NCBI GenBank assembly: GCA_032718865.1
Contig: JALUTQ010000001.1
Coordinates: forward strand, 1,922,001 to 1,986,000
Length of the DNA: 64,000 bases
Source of the DNA: Tilletia caries
Taxonomy: Eukaryota; Basidiomycota; Exobasidiomycetes; Tilletiales; Tilletiaceae
Reading direction: 5' to 3'
A program made the translations under genes and the position numbers. Shown here piece by piece: positions 32,719 to 44,415 of the stretch; the first letter of the stretch is position 1, and every line of letters starts with the position of its first letter. Under the pieces are notes generated by a model that did no database searches, was not told the origin of the DNA, and saw only the letters and a program-made list of their open reading frames with translations.

Positions 32719-33445
32719 ATCATCGCTGAGAAATGCATTCTACCTTATATAGGGGCCTCAGACAGCTCTGGTCACTTCCTCCGCCCGACCACGACCATGA
32801 TGTCCGATAAGAGGGGAGACTCTGTCCATTTTTTATTTCACTCAATGAAAATGATAGCCATGATCCTCACGAACACGGGTGTGAAGGGTTGGGAGAGATT
32901 GTGTAAGAATCGAGCGAGATTCATAAGGGCAAACTCGGCGGCTACTTAGTACCCCCGCGCGCGAGCCACATATATGACCCAAACTCGAAAACGACGCTGT
33001 TCCCGAGCTTCAAACGTCACGCCCTAGTCTATCACACCCTCACGCATCTTTCTGCATCAGTGATCATCTGTGAGAAATGCAATCTTCCTTACTTAGTAGC
33101 CCCGGACAGCTCCGATCACTTCTTCCGCCCGACCACGACCATGTTGTCCGACTGCAAGGGGAACCTATGTCATTTTTTTTTATTCGGATCGATGTAAATG
33201 ATAGATACAGTCTTCGTGAACATGGATGTGAAGGTTTGAGAGAGATTGAGGGAGAATTGAGCGAAATTGCTTAGTACAAACTCGGCGGCTACTTAGTACC
33301 CCTGCGCGCGACGCACATATTCGGCCAGAACTCGACAACGACGCTTCTCACGCGTCTCAGGCTTCACGCACAGCTCAGTCACACGTTCATGTATCGTTCT
33401 GCATTAGTAATCATGTATGAAAAACGAATGACTATTTAGTATTTA
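32719..33445 (+). repeat. Two tandem 343-bp monomers plus a partial third, upstream of the retroelement ORF
   Basis: Unit 1 from 32719, unit 2 from 33062, partial unit from about 33408. Shared landmarks: GAGAAATGCA, CCGCCCGACCACGACCATG, ACTCGGCGGCTACTTAGTACCCC and CTGCATYAGTRATCAT. Units are roughly 75-80% alike. They abut the retroelement reading frame, as 5' UTR monomers do in some non-LTR retrotransposons. Confidence 0.75.
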
Positions 33446-33524
33446 CTACAACATGCGCTTCGTACATTAGAATTTGGGCGCTTTTTCAAATTTCAAAACA
33501 GAAACTGTGGAGAAGTCTGGGTAA

Positions 33525-36500
33525 CGCTCTGGTCACGCCCCGCACGACCAGGTCTGTCACGATATTCGACATTGGCATACGAGTAGCAGCGGTCGAAGCG
33601 ACCGCCTCACGGACACCCAAGTCGCCAGCATCAGCTACGTATCTTGCCCCGCCTGCCAAAACTACTACCGTCGCGCCGCCGACGGCACGCCCAATGACCA
33701 CAACTGCACATGCGCCTCGTGCGGCGTGGATCTTGGACGTGGACGAGCGGTCGCTCACGATTGCAGCTTGCCCGACAGTGCCCACCCCGGTACTACACAA
33801 GACGCTCTCGACGAGGCCGACGTGGCCGCTTTCCTCGGCGGAGAAGTTCCTGCACCGGCGGCAGCATCACCAGCAGCTCCTGGTCCGGCGTTTCCTCCGG
33901 CTGAAGATCTGTCGGACGAGGCCGCCCTTGAGGAGTTTGTCCTGCTCCTCGGCATGGCCAACACCACCCTCCCAACCGGCCTCACCAAGGATTGGCGCGC
34001 GCTTTGCGGAAAACTGGCCCAACGGTATACGAACAACCCCAGCACCCGCGCCTTGCTCGACATCCTGGCGGCACCAAAGATTGCCCTCGCCCGCCTTCGC
34101 TCTCCTCGCCCCCAACACAAAATTACCGCCCGGATGCACGGTTACCCGGACGTTCCCCGCCCTCCTCCCCGCAAACGCTCTCTCGGCCCTAGTTCCGACC
34201 GCCAAGTCTCCGAGCTTGTGCATCGCCAACTGAAGAAGGGTTACGCGCGGCGTGCGGCGAGGGTCCTCCGTGCCGAGTCGTCCATCGCGCCTCTCACGGA
34301 AGATGTCCTCGCTCAACTCCGCAATAAGCACCCCGAGGGTCCGGTGAACGCGTTTCAGGCAGAGGGGAAGAATCCGCGGCAGCACCACTTGGCGGCAGAG
34401 AAGATGGATGTCCTGGGCGTTTTCAAGTCATTCAACCGCGAGGTCAGCGGCGGCTGCTCAGGGTGGACTCAGCCTCTCCTCAAAATCGCGCTCGAAGAAG
34501 ACCTTTTCGTCCAGTTCATTCAGCTCCTCTGCCGCCAGATGGCGCTTGGATCGGCACCCGGACGAGTACTGCTGGGGGCGGCCAGCCTCACGCCTCTCAA
34601 CAAGACTGGCGGCGGGGTGCGCCCCATTGCCGCTGGTGAGCTTCTCTACAGGCTCTGCGCAAAGATACTCCTCAAGGTCCTCCCGCCATCGGACGCTTTG
34701 TTGCCATCTCAGCTCGGTGTTGGATCTCCTGGCGGCGTTGAGCCGATTGTTCGTCTATTGGAAAGGTTTGTGGACGGGGTTGAGGGTGAAAGCGAATTTG
34801 GTTTCCTCATCTTGCTCGACTTCTCAAATGCGTTCAACGCTTTGTGTTGGGCGACGATGAGCAAAGCCATCCTCAAGCATTGCAACACCCTCCACCACTT
34901 CGCAAAGTGGCGCTACAACCAGCCTTCCCCACTCTTCCCCCAGCGGCAGCACAACCGACCATCACCTTCTGTCCTCCCAAGGGCTCCCCCAAGGCGACCC
35001 CTTTGGCCCGCTCTTCTTCTCGGTTACAGTGCGAGATCTGGCGGCGGAGCTGCAAGACTTCCTCGGCGAGAATGCGCGCCTCGTCTGCTACTTCGACGAT
35101 TGGACCATCCTCGCCAAGGATCCCGGTGTGCTCGAGAAGGTCAAAGCTTTCTTTGCCCGCAAGGCGTCAGCCGGACAGTCGTGTGGTCTCGACCTCAGCA
35201 GCACCAAGTGTCGGGAGTTGAGCAGGGACGAGGTCCAGCGGGACGGAGTGCAGGTGTTGGGGACGATGATCGGCGGTGTGGAGGCGCGCGCGCGGTTCCT
35301 GCGGGAGAAGGTCGCGGATGAAGTCGAAGTCTTGGGTCGCTTGCGCTCACTGGGACGACAGGATGCGCTGCTCCTTCTCACCAAATCAATTCAGCACACC
35401 CTTCGCCACCTACTCCGCACACTCAACACGGACGGCATCACAAATCCCTGGCACAATCTCGACCATGCCCTTCACGACGCGCTCGTCTTTGTTCGTGGCT
35501 CCAGTGCCCATGACGAGGAGGTTGATCGGATTCTGTTTTTCGCTACCGGCACGACTGGGCGGCTGCGCGGTCCCCCTGTACGCCCACATTGCCCCCCACG
35601 CGCGTGCCGCTATGCGCGCGGAGTCGGATCACACCTTGGCGACTCGCCAGCTGCTCCAACCATGCGCTTCCCCAGTCCTCCCCCGCCCTGCCTCCTTAGA
35701 CGACACTGCGGATAAGGAGAGGGGCCCTCGTCAACGAGATCGGCTGAAGCCGGTGTGGGCCGGCATGCTCGCTTTCTTGGCCGTTGGCCCAAGTGAGGAT
35801 TCGCCTCCCCGCTCCATCGACCAGCTCGTCACCGTCCTCGGCCACAGCTCCCCACTCGGCCGGCGTTGGCTCTCTGTCTTCCCTTTCGACATCAACTCAC
35901 AACTTTCTGATCGAGAAGTACAGGTCGGCCTGCAGCTCCGAACTCTGCAGCCGATGCCACACGCTCGCTGCTTGGACTGTGGACAGCGCGCATCGCATGG
36001 ACACGACGACATATGTGCCATGGTCACACATCGACGGGTCAAGCGGCATAATACAGCTGCTCGTTTCATGGACGATGGTCTGCAGCGTGTGCCCGGGACG
36101 ATGGTGATCCGTGAACCTCATTTGATCGGTGACAACCATCGCACCGACTTGCGTGTCTCGGGTCCGGGGGGCTCCTCGCGGGGTCCTCACCGAGTTCGAC
36201 CTCACCTTCATCTCCACCACCTCAAAGGAGGCACAGGCGATTGCCCACCGAATCGAGCGCCAGCTGCTTTCCACAGGACAGGACCGGTGGGCGATCGCTA
36301 AGGCTGCGTTGGATGCTATCTTGGAGCACAAGGCCGCCATCAAGCGTGACACCTACGAAAGTCGTCTGGAGGAGCGGTGCACGGCATTCACACCCCTGGC
36401 ATATACCCTGGAGGGCGCCGCCCATATCGAGGCAACGGAGGTGCTCAAGTACTGGCGCGGGGTTATGCACTCTTTCTCTTACATGTTCAACGCTATTTCT

Positions 36501-36551
36501 ATTTCTCTCCTTAGGTCCAGAGCAGAGACATTTGCGCTCCGTCTATACTAG
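33525..36551 (+). pseudogene. Non-LTR-type retroelement ORF: zinc finger, reverse transcriptase, zinc knuckle, endonuclease; three frameshifts
   Basis: The frame is open from 33525 with no ATG near its start. Order: an N-terminal zinc finger (CPACQNYY, CTCASCG; 33645-33725); a reverse transcriptase domain with TPLNKTGGGVRPIA, LLDFSNAFN (catalytic Asp), SSQGLPQGDPFGP and YFDDWTIL (catalytic DD) spanning about 34560-35110; LPARLGGCAVPL; a knuckle CLDCGQRASHGHDDIC...RHN (35973-36060); and a C-terminal region with REP, RTDLRV, EFDLTF, KAAIKRDTYES and FTPLAY, like the restriction-type endonuclease of REL-bearing non-LTR elements. The parts are in three frames. Each break sits on a homopolymer with one base too many: CCCCC 34937-34941, TTTTT 35536-35540, GGGGGG 36166-36171. 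As written the element is dead; sequencing error is possible. All catalytic residues seen are intact. Confidence 0.8.
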
Positions 36552-36788
36552 GGTCTAAGGTCCCTCATTTGAGCCTTTTGTCCCCCCTTCTTGTCTTCCG
36601 TTTGTACTTCTTCATAACCACCAACATCAATCCACCTTTTCACCACCGCCCCGACTTCCACACGACCATGACTGACTTACTCATCAGTTGGATACAGCCG
36701 ACGAGCTGTAGGATTCTGGACTCTGGACGCTGAACGCTGAACCTCCAAAGGCGCTTACATGTCATTCCTGACCTGGGTGCGTACCTTA

Positions 36789-36811
36789 CCAGAGTGTTCC
36801 CCTAACTTTTT
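36789..36811 (+). repeat. Island end motif, left type, copy 2
   Basis: CCAGAGTGTTCCCC followed by TA then ACTTTTT. The variable dinucleotide TA matches the hairpin at 44416-44436, while copy 1 (AG) matches the hairpin at 27381-27400. Confidence 0.45.
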
Positions 36812-37099
36812 CGCCTTGTTGAATAACAGGTCGCTGGGGGCTGGGAGTGGGATTTAAATACAGACTTAGTCAACAAAGTTAAGTAGCAGCAACTTACGCC
36901 TTGGAACCATAGTGACCTGGCTGTCGGCTGAAGCCCAAAGGCCAGGGTGTCCCTCAGACTCGATGTGGACCTCAGACCCTTATGACCTGGTAGAGATGTG
37001 CGAAGACGTGACTGGGGGCGTCCTCTCCCCCTCCCCTTTTCGCGAATCTTTTTGTATCAGAAAGGTCACCAAATCTCAGCCCAGCACGGCTACGCAGAA

Positions 37100-37141
37100 G
37101 CTCAAGGTAGCTTCGCTACCCTTCGTCTGCTTCGCCATGCG
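37100..37141 (-). repeat. tRNA-like hairpin core, copy 4
   Basis: Minus strand ATGGCGAAGCAGACGAAGG then GGTAGCGAAGCTACC and GAGCTTCTGCG, matching copy 3 closely. A short frame across it (KGSEATLSF) is shared with copy 3, a by-product of the sequence identity. Confidence 0.5.
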
Positions 37142-37590
37142 GCTGCGACTTGCGATCGTAGCTACGAGCATCTATATCATTGTCCATGTAACATTTTGAA
37201 TGTTGATCAAACTTGCGTGAAAAAAAAGGGATTGAGGAACTTCACACACGTAATCATCCCGCACGGCTGTATCTACCAAGGAAGCAGAAAGCAAAGAATG
37301 ATATGTCATATGATGGCTTCGCGCAGAGAGAGACAATTGACAAACAAGACGGAGAATAGCTGCGAGCGCAATGAAGATAAGATTAAAAGACTGAGGAGAA
37401 AAAAGCGTGAGGCTAATGCAGAAGGAGAGGTCAGGGGATAGGAAACATAAGCGGCCGGGGAAGCAGACGGAAGGGACGTAGAAGACGGGTGAAGGCTGAG
37501 ACCGGAGACGAATGGGCAAAGGAATGCCAACAGAGCTTGATGCGAAGGTAAGGGAATATAGAAGAGGCAAGAGCACAGCAGAAAGAAAGT

Positions 37591-37632
37591 CAGATCAGGT
37601 CAGGTCAGGTCAGGTCAGCCGTCAGGTCAGGT
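37591..37632 (+). repeat. Short tandem repeat (CAGGT)n
   Basis: Five-base unit repeated about six times with one interruption (CAGCCGT). Confidence 0.85.
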
Positions 37633-37663
37633 CCAGTGTTGAACATACTATTGGAGTATGGAA

Positions 37664-38040
37664 CCCTGGGCGACTTGAGAGAGGAGAAGCACAATGGTGA
37701 CGCCGAAGGTGGCCACCGACGACGGACACATTGACCTCGGCGGGCTTGACGTTGGCAATGTCGAAGTAGAAGGTGGAGGCGCGTGTGATGTCAAAGGTGG
37801 TGACCCGTGACACAGAACAGACTGTACGAAGATATGCAGTGATGAGCACCATTTTTAACTCATGAAGCGTCAGAGCCGTTAGAAGAAGGAGAGGGGGGGT
37901 CGGGGAAAAAAAACCCACCGCTTGGGGTCGTAAAGACTTGAAGACCTCGGCGACGATGGGCACGGTGGAGTTGACGGGGTTGGAGATGACGAGGTGGTGT
38001 GCTTTGGGAGCAACCTTGGCAGCGGCTTTGTCGAGGGAGA
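37664..38040 (-). pseudogene. Malate dehydrogenase fragment, pseudogene
   Basis: Minus strand, exon piece 38040-37919 encodes DKAAAKVAPKAHHLVISNP and NSTVPIVAEVFK, the unmistakable NAD-binding/catalytic region of eukaryotic malate dehydrogenase (ISNPVNSTVP). A 97-bp intron (GTGGGT...CGTACAG) separates it from 37821-37664, which encodes VTTFDITRASTF, then VSVVGGH and GVTIV in shifted frames (family: VTTLDVVRASTF, PVVGGHSGVTIVPL). The YDPKR segment before the intron is also out of frame. At least three frame breaks and missing ends mean no working enzyme. The retained intron shows it came from genomic DNA, not a reverse-transcribed mRNA. Confidence 0.8.
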
Positions 38041-38973
38041 GAGCTGTCCGATGGGGCATGGTGAGTGAGGAAAGTCAGTCTACTCATCTTGACGACGTCG
38101 ACCGGATTCATAAGAGCAGAGAGCTGAAAAACGAATGGGTGAGTAAGGACCTAACCCGGAGCACCTGATGCAGATGCGCGTATAAACACGAGGCTCACCT
38201 TGGATGACAATTCGGGAGTGCTGACTGCTGGGGCCTGGGCCGGACTCAGAATGGGAACAAAGCAGAGACTGGTATGGGTAAGTGGTATCAGCCATCAGGT
38301 TAAGCAAGAAAAAGCAAAACAGCGGTGAGCATCATTAACTTGAACCTTGGTGAGCAGAGAGCGGTTAAAAAGAAATCGAGGGGGGGATTGTTCAATTCGC
38401 ATGATGCTTGTCGGGCTTCGATGGAAGCGTGAAGAAAGGCTGGCGGTGTTGGTTGTCGTCTGTCGAGTGTCGAAATGAACTGATTACGTATGCAAGATTT
38501 CTGCACTCTGTGCTTATGTAAGGAAAAACCAAACTTTGGCTCAAGGACAGATCAGTCAATTCTGATGCTACAACCACGAAACCTGTGCCAGAAGTTGCAG
38601 GACTAGATTTGGTCAAGGGTCTACTGATTCAGAATGGTGTGTTGTGTTGGTAGTTGCGAAGAAAAGTCCCAAACTACGAGCCTGAATGGCAAAAAGCTTA
38701 CGGCCGTAAGGCGGGAGCCGCCCTATAACCCCATCTGTTACTAACCGAACGGTCACGCCAAAACAGGCAGGGGTCACATGGTTGTGTCCGGTGGTCACCC
38801 GCATGAGACCCATTGTTCCTGCCAAACTGCCCTTGTTACTGCGCCCTGCGCCATGGATGAATGAGAAGAGAGCACCGTCCACCATCCTACTTTCATCATT
38901 CCTCGATTCTCCCCTAGCCAACAGTACAGTTCTGTCACCCAGATCCTCCTCTCGACCCGCCATCCCGCCCAGC

Positions 38974-41900
38974 ATGTCTTCGGGACAGGCGCGCATCGAT
39001 CTCGAAGTGGACTCTCGCATATCCGGCGCTTCGCCATCGCGTGACGATGCTGCAATGCCATCCGGAGCATCCGGACAGAATAGGTGGAGTCAAATAGGGG
39101 GGAGAGGTACAAAGCGAAGATCTGATGGGGTAGTCTACACTCCCAACAAGAAACGCTGCGCAGTGTGGTATGCTTTCGGTGATCCCACAACGCGATCTGT
39201 GTCTGCCAAGGACCGCGCCAAAGCTCTCGGGGTGGGAGCACCAACCCTCTATGACTGGAGGAAGACATTTCCGGAAGCATGGAGGTGCGTAGTAGATGCA
39301 GACTGCGACCCACGTGAGCACGCTGACACTTTCTTACCGCGTTGTGACTTTCAAGTGGGATCGGCTCCCTCGATACTAGCTCTCCTGTAGCACAGCAGAT
39401 GCGCGTCATAACTGGACGATCTGCAGCTCAGAACCTTGCCTTCTTTCGTACACCGGACGATCCTGCCACGTGGAATCCCAGCGGTAGCGGACCACAAACA
39501 GCCTCCGCTTCTGCCTCCCGGCCGTCTCTCAATGATCCTGATGCCTTCGCTCGTCCTGACGGTCTGGGTCCCGAGGCGGAGCCTCAAGAGACATTTGGAG
39601 GCCGTGGGCCTGGAATTCTTCCTCCTGAACTGGTTGAGCAGCTAGCAAGGGAAGGAGCTCTTGCTACAGACGAGGAAGTGGCCGCTGTTCATGCTACCAC
39701 ACTCGACAGCGACACAGGCACTGGAGCGGCGCCCTACATCAATGAGACGATCGACCTCACACTGCACCTCAAGCAAAGCACACTGGCGCCTAAGGTCAAG
39801 GAGAATTGGGACCGCTGCAAGCGGAACTTCTTGGTGAGCCAGCTCTTGTCTCCTTTTACCTCTTTCTTTTATCCCACCTCTCCCACCTCCCACTTCTCTC
39901 CCACTTCTCTCCTTCTCTTACTTCTTCTGTTTCCCTTCGGGCTGGCTGGCTGCTGTGCGTATGGTATGATCGGTGAAGGCACGAATGAGATGTAGGGAAG
40001 AGACATGATACGCGCGTGGCTGTCACATAGATCTAGAAGCCTAAGCTGACTGGCATATTGCGCCTTACGTCCACGCTTACAGGTCTTTTGGAGGTGTCTC
40101 AATCGTATCAGAGCTGGACAAGAACTACAAGAAGGCCAGCAGGGCGGAAGCGCACAGAGGCCTCGCTCGGCAGAGACTGGAGAGGGTGAAGATGAGTTGG
40201 AGGAGGTCCTGGTGTCGGAACAGAAGTTGGTCACGTATTTGAAGTGAGTATGGCCCCACCATCGCCCCTTGAACATACGATGCACTGATGATCATTTCTT
40301 GACCCTTCTCAGCTGCTTTGTGCTTCACAAGAACCCTCGAATCGGAGATGAGGGTGTTGAAACACACATCAAGGCAATGGTCAACTTGTGGGAGACACAG
40401 ACTCTGCAAGGTCGCAACAGCTTCCCTCACCCGCGTGATGGGGCGCTGATCAAGGCATTCACGAAGGCATTGCGTACTGGAAGGAGTGCATTGGCCGCAG
40501 CGAAGCTGGACGACGCGTGGAAGCACTCGCTGCGGGACGGCTACGATCCGGACGAGCACAACAAGATCAGCAAATGGTATTTTGAACAAGCCGTGGTGGA
40601 CCCACAGGGCTCTTGGGCTCGCGCACGGTTCGATTTCCTGATGCAGCACGCCATTATGGGGCGTTCGGAAGACCTGCGGAATGCCAAGCTCTCCTCGCTT
40701 TACCTTCACTCAGTGAGTCAATCCTCAGTCCATTCTCTCCCTTGACCTCTTCTTCTCGCACTCCTCCCAAATCCCCATTCTGCACTCGCCCTCCTCCCAA
40801 CGCAGTTCCCCTCTCCAGGGTGCATACCTGAGTACGAGGGAGCAGACAGGAATAAAGAAGCCACCTCCCCTGACACATGAAGCTGACTCGTTCTCACCAA
40901 CACATGATGCTGACTCGCATCATTTTTCTCTCTGTGAATGCTAATGAATGCTCTCAGGTTCCACAGTCCCGACCGCAGGCCTCTAAGGCAGTCGTTGTGA
41001 GCATCAAGCACAGCAAGACCAACACCGAAGCCCGTCGGGAGTTCGGCATTGCAGCACGTCACAAGAATGAAGACGTCTGTCCAATAGGCGCGATGGCGTT
41101 CTACTTCTTTGACCGCTTTCACGTCAAGAATGAGCCCTTCCCGGACTTCTCGTCTAGGGCGGCGTGGTACAATCTTCAATTGCTGGTGGATGAAGACGAA
41201 CGTGGGGGAGTGACCTGGAGTGACCAAGCGAAGATCTTGCGCAAGGCGTTCGAGGAACTCAACATTTCTTCCTCCAAGCTCACTCACGCCATGCGCGGAG
41301 CAGCAGCTCGCCACGCGCACGAAGCCGGATGTTCGGAGTCAAGCATTCGCATTCATGGTCGATGGACTGCTTCAGGGGATCAGTTGATTGAGCGCTACCT
41401 CACAGGCATTGCGGTGCAGCCCGTACGCGCGCTTTCGGGCTTTAGCATCAGTGGAGGCGACCATTACCTGCCTCGGACTCTTCTCGACCCCCCAACCGAC
41501 CTCGCTCGCAAGCTCTGGCCGCAGGTCGACGAGGCTGAGACCGCTGTGCGAGCTAGACAGGCAGCGGGTGGAGAGAAGGATGAGGCCGCACTAGCATTCC
41601 TCGAGATGATGCGGTGGTTGCGTTTAGTTCTGCTTCAGGATGCAGCATTGTTGTCGACAACCTACCCCTCTCTGCCGATCTGGTCCATGGAACCATTCAC
41701 GTCGACGGAGTTCCACGCTTTTCGCTCTGCCCTCACCACCACGATCGCTGGCACACCGCACCCTCTAGAGGTCACAGTCACGGAGCTCATACCACGCCTG
41801 GGCCATGCGCTTTCAGACTTGCGAAGTAGTGTCGCCGAGACGACGGAGGCGTTCAAGCAGGCGTTCTCCACGCAGGAGGCGGAGAACGACCGTCTCCGCC

Positions 41901-42617
41901 TCAGCTTCGAAACTGCCATCGCCACCTTATCCAGTTCTATCGAGCGGCGTGACCGAGCAGACGAGGCTCGAGTCATGACACAGCAAGTCATCATAAGCAG
42001 CATCACCGCTCTTGCAAGCGCATCTTCCAGTGTGAGTTTGGTCATGAGAGCAGAGAGAATGGAGTATAGATGGAGGAATGTGGTGATGCTCAGCCAGAAA
42101 CGAATACCTTCCGCTCCTTCACTTTCCGTCTCTTCCTGCCGCGCAGCTCGAGTCACCCCACACCAGTCAACACGAGCAGCAGCAGCAAACCATCCAGCTT
42201 CTTGTTCGCCTTCTGTCCAACAGCACCGTTTCCCCTGCTCTTTCCGGCCCTCCAGTGTCGGCTGCAACCGTCCCAGCTGCGTCTGCCATTTCTTCTCCGC
42301 TTTCTGGATCCCAGAGTCTCGAGCTCACAGGAACCACACCTACTTCATCTTCGCCTTCATCACCTCCGGTGCTTTCCTCCTCAGCTGCCGCACTTACCGG
42401 ACCTGCACCAACATCATCCCCCGTCCCGCCTACAACACCCCTCGTCCCGCCTGCCACCGCGCCCTGTCCCTCTCTGCCTGCTGCACCAGTTCTTCTCCCG
42501 CGTACCATCCTTTGCCTTGCAGCGACGGTCAAGACAGTCAATGAACTTGCAAGGGAGTGGTACGAGGGCAGAGATGGATACATGGGTATTTGCGCTCGTC
42601 TGCTCGCAAAGGATTAA
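38974..42617 (+). CDS. Crypton-type tyrosine recombinase with GCR1_C domain, cut by one in-frame stop
   Basis: Six exons: 38974-39284, 39380-39833, 40083-40243, 40313-40712, 40958-42031 and 42147-42617, 956 residues. An N-terminal helix-turn-helix-like part (ALGVGAPTLYDWRKTFPEAW) precedes the core-binding part (LKQSTLAPKVKENWDRCKRNF). The catalytic domain shows Arg in MGRSEDLRNAKLSSLYL, Lys in IKHSKTN, ARHKNEDVCPIGAMAFYFFDRF, His-x-x-Arg in KLTHAMRGAAARHA, HGRW and the nucleophile region ERYLTGI, as in fungal Cryptons. A Ser/Pro linker leads to the GCR1_C DNA-binding domain (TVNELAREWYEG). TAA at 42615 cuts that domain; the same frame then continues for 84 codons with matching family sequence (WRRVIAVLEELVAQRGW) to TGA 42870. 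So the recombinase core is intact but the tail is lost unless read through. A Crypton would move by circular DNA and tyrosine-mediated exchange. Confidence 0.82.
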
Positions 42618-42872
42618 GGCCTTGCCTCGAAGGGAGCCGCTGCTCGAAAGCAAATCTGTCGTTGGCGCCGGGTGATTGCGGTGTTGGAAGAGCTGGTGGC
42701 TCAAAGAGGCTGGAGAAGACCAGAGGCAGTTGCAGCAATTGACCATCACCTCAAGCACGAAAAATACGGCCTCCGAACCTTGGCCAATCAACACCTTGCA
42801 AAGGACGAGACACGACTGGCGTGGGTTCAAGCGCTCTTGCCTCCGAGCAGCAGCTCAGTCTCAGGCTCGTGA
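42618..42872 (+). pseudogene. Detached C-terminal part of the Crypton GCR1_C domain
   Basis: Same reading frame as the recombinase, directly after its TAA stop. Encodes ASKGAAARKQICRWRR, VLEELVAQRGWRRPEAVAAI and a Ser-rich end. The pattern continues the GCR1_C fold started before the stop, so a single nonsense change explains the break. Confidence 0.75.
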
Positions 42873-43023
42873 CTGCTTCCAAGAAGCAAATTCCGTCCAT
42901 CTATACATACTTCAACCTTCCTCCCCCCTTCCCTTTAGTCATCAAGCATCAGCCGGCTCTTCCCTTTAATTTCCATTCACCAAGCGTCCACCGAAACGTC
43001 CGTCGAAACTCGAATGCCGCCTC

Positions 43024-43047
43024 GCACGCACGCACGCACGCACGCAC
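43024..43047 (+). repeat. Microsatellite (GCAC)n
   Basis: Six GCAC units in the 3' flank of the recombinase gene. Confidence 0.9.
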
Positions 43048-43499
43048 TCTAAAGTGTACCTTCTTCTTGTCACAACGCACTGAAAGTCCTTCCCTCGTGA
43101 TTCAAGTCCCTTCCTCGTGATTCCGGTTCTATCTCATTCACTGTGTAGTGTTGTTGTAGCCGTCCCATCTCTCAGCAATCGAATCGGTGATGCTTCCTCT
43201 CGAGCAGTCGAGCTGGGTCTAGTCGCGAATAAAAATGAAAGCAGATGTATTTATTTCGAAGTGGGAGAGAGATGAACACAGACGGGAGTGGCTGAGAGGC
43301 GGGCGGGAGAGCGAGCCAAGAGAGGAATGCTGAAGAGAGGAGAGAGAGACGTAAAGTTTGTGTCAGAATGAACGCAAATGGTCAGTGGATCATGCGTAAC
43401 GCTGGAGTGGTGTGAAGGAAAGGGAGAGGGAGGAAAGCGACTTACCTATGACGATGTATGGCTGGTCCTGTTTCCAAAATGACATTAAGTCCCCCTCCC

Positions 43500-44142
43500 T
43501 TAAAACTCTGCATAGAAGGACGCGCGCTCCATCACTGGCGCGACGTCCTCCACGGCAGAACCCAGAACGAACCCCCCTCCCTCAGAGACGCTCCCATTAA
43601 TCAATGGCGACGCGTCCGTTTCCGACCTCATCGTTCCCCATCCCTCCAACTGATCCGCTGCGCCGAATATATGCACGTCTGAAAGCTGTGATGCGAAGAA
43701 AGAGAAAGAGACTGAGGGTGTCAATAGCTGCTCAACTAGGTCGAGCACGACGCGCGTCTGATTTACCTTGCATCACTAGATTTGAACTGTTCGGTATCAG
43801 AGAAACGATTGGGGACAAAGAAAGGTGATTGAGCTAGTGTGCGGTGTTATGGGAGAGGCAGCAAGGTAATCACCGCGTTGATCGACAGTGCGGACAGGCC
43901 GAAGGTGCTCAACGACCAACGCGAGCCAGGCGACGGCAACAAGGGGAGGGAAACCGAAAGGGAGACATCGACGAGCAGGTCTGCAGGTGGGTAGCAGAGC
44001 CTGTGGGAAGGGGCAGATGAAGAGGGTAAGGGAGAGAGGAAAGCGAAGAAGGAAGACTGGTCAGTGATAGGCTCTGTAGTACACGTCTCTGATCTCTCAA
44101 GTCGGCGAAGTGAGCTGCTCTTTACCTTGATGCTGGATCTCC
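43500..44142 (-). CDS. Possible small multi-exon gene, function unknown
   Basis: Minus-strand splice-like signals bracket protein-like pieces: a 17-nt exon at 44142-44126 between TTACAG and GTAAAG; an exon at 44000-43874 encoding LCYPPADLLVDVSLSVSLPL and WSLSTFGLSALSINA (membrane-like); and a last exon from 43696 to stop 43500 encoding VHIFGAADQLEGWGTM, SPLINGSVSEGGGFVLGSA and ending SFYAEF. The 43874/43696 joint is in phase if one intron of about 180 bp is assumed. The 5' end was not found. It lies between the recombinase and the hairpin at 44416. Confidence 0.3.
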
Positions 44143-44415
44143 CTGTAAGGGTTAACGCGAATGAAGTCTGTGGTTCTATTGAAGCAGCAGAGGCATGGGT
44201 GCGTTTTACATGTGCATGGGGAGAGCGTGAGAACTATGTGGAGGGTGACCGTCGCGTGGTCACAGAGAGCTTGTTACACTCCCAGAGGTGAGGGTTGGTG
44301 GTGGTTTGGGGGAACTGGCTGAGTGGTGTCCGTTCTGGGTAACTTGTGTCCGCAGCGTGACCGCGTGACCGGCTTCGGAAAAAAGCCGTGTCCATCCGTG
44401 TCCAGAACAAAAAAA

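Larger units (their letters stand above)
36552..37590. other. Repeat-island DNA, no gene recognised
   Basis: Contains the left-type end motif at 36789 and the tRNA-like core copy 4 at 37102. No credible coding frame; purine-rich on the plus strand from 37200 on. Confidence 0.4.

Noticed and set aside
33726..35321. Treating the retroelement protein as beginning at 33726
   Set aside because: That codon is GTG; the frame and a zinc finger extend upstream to 33525, and the true start is unknown.
27990..38706. CTTACGGCCGTA shared at 28000 and 38698
   Set aside because: A 12-base palindromic match without extended similarity; likely chance.
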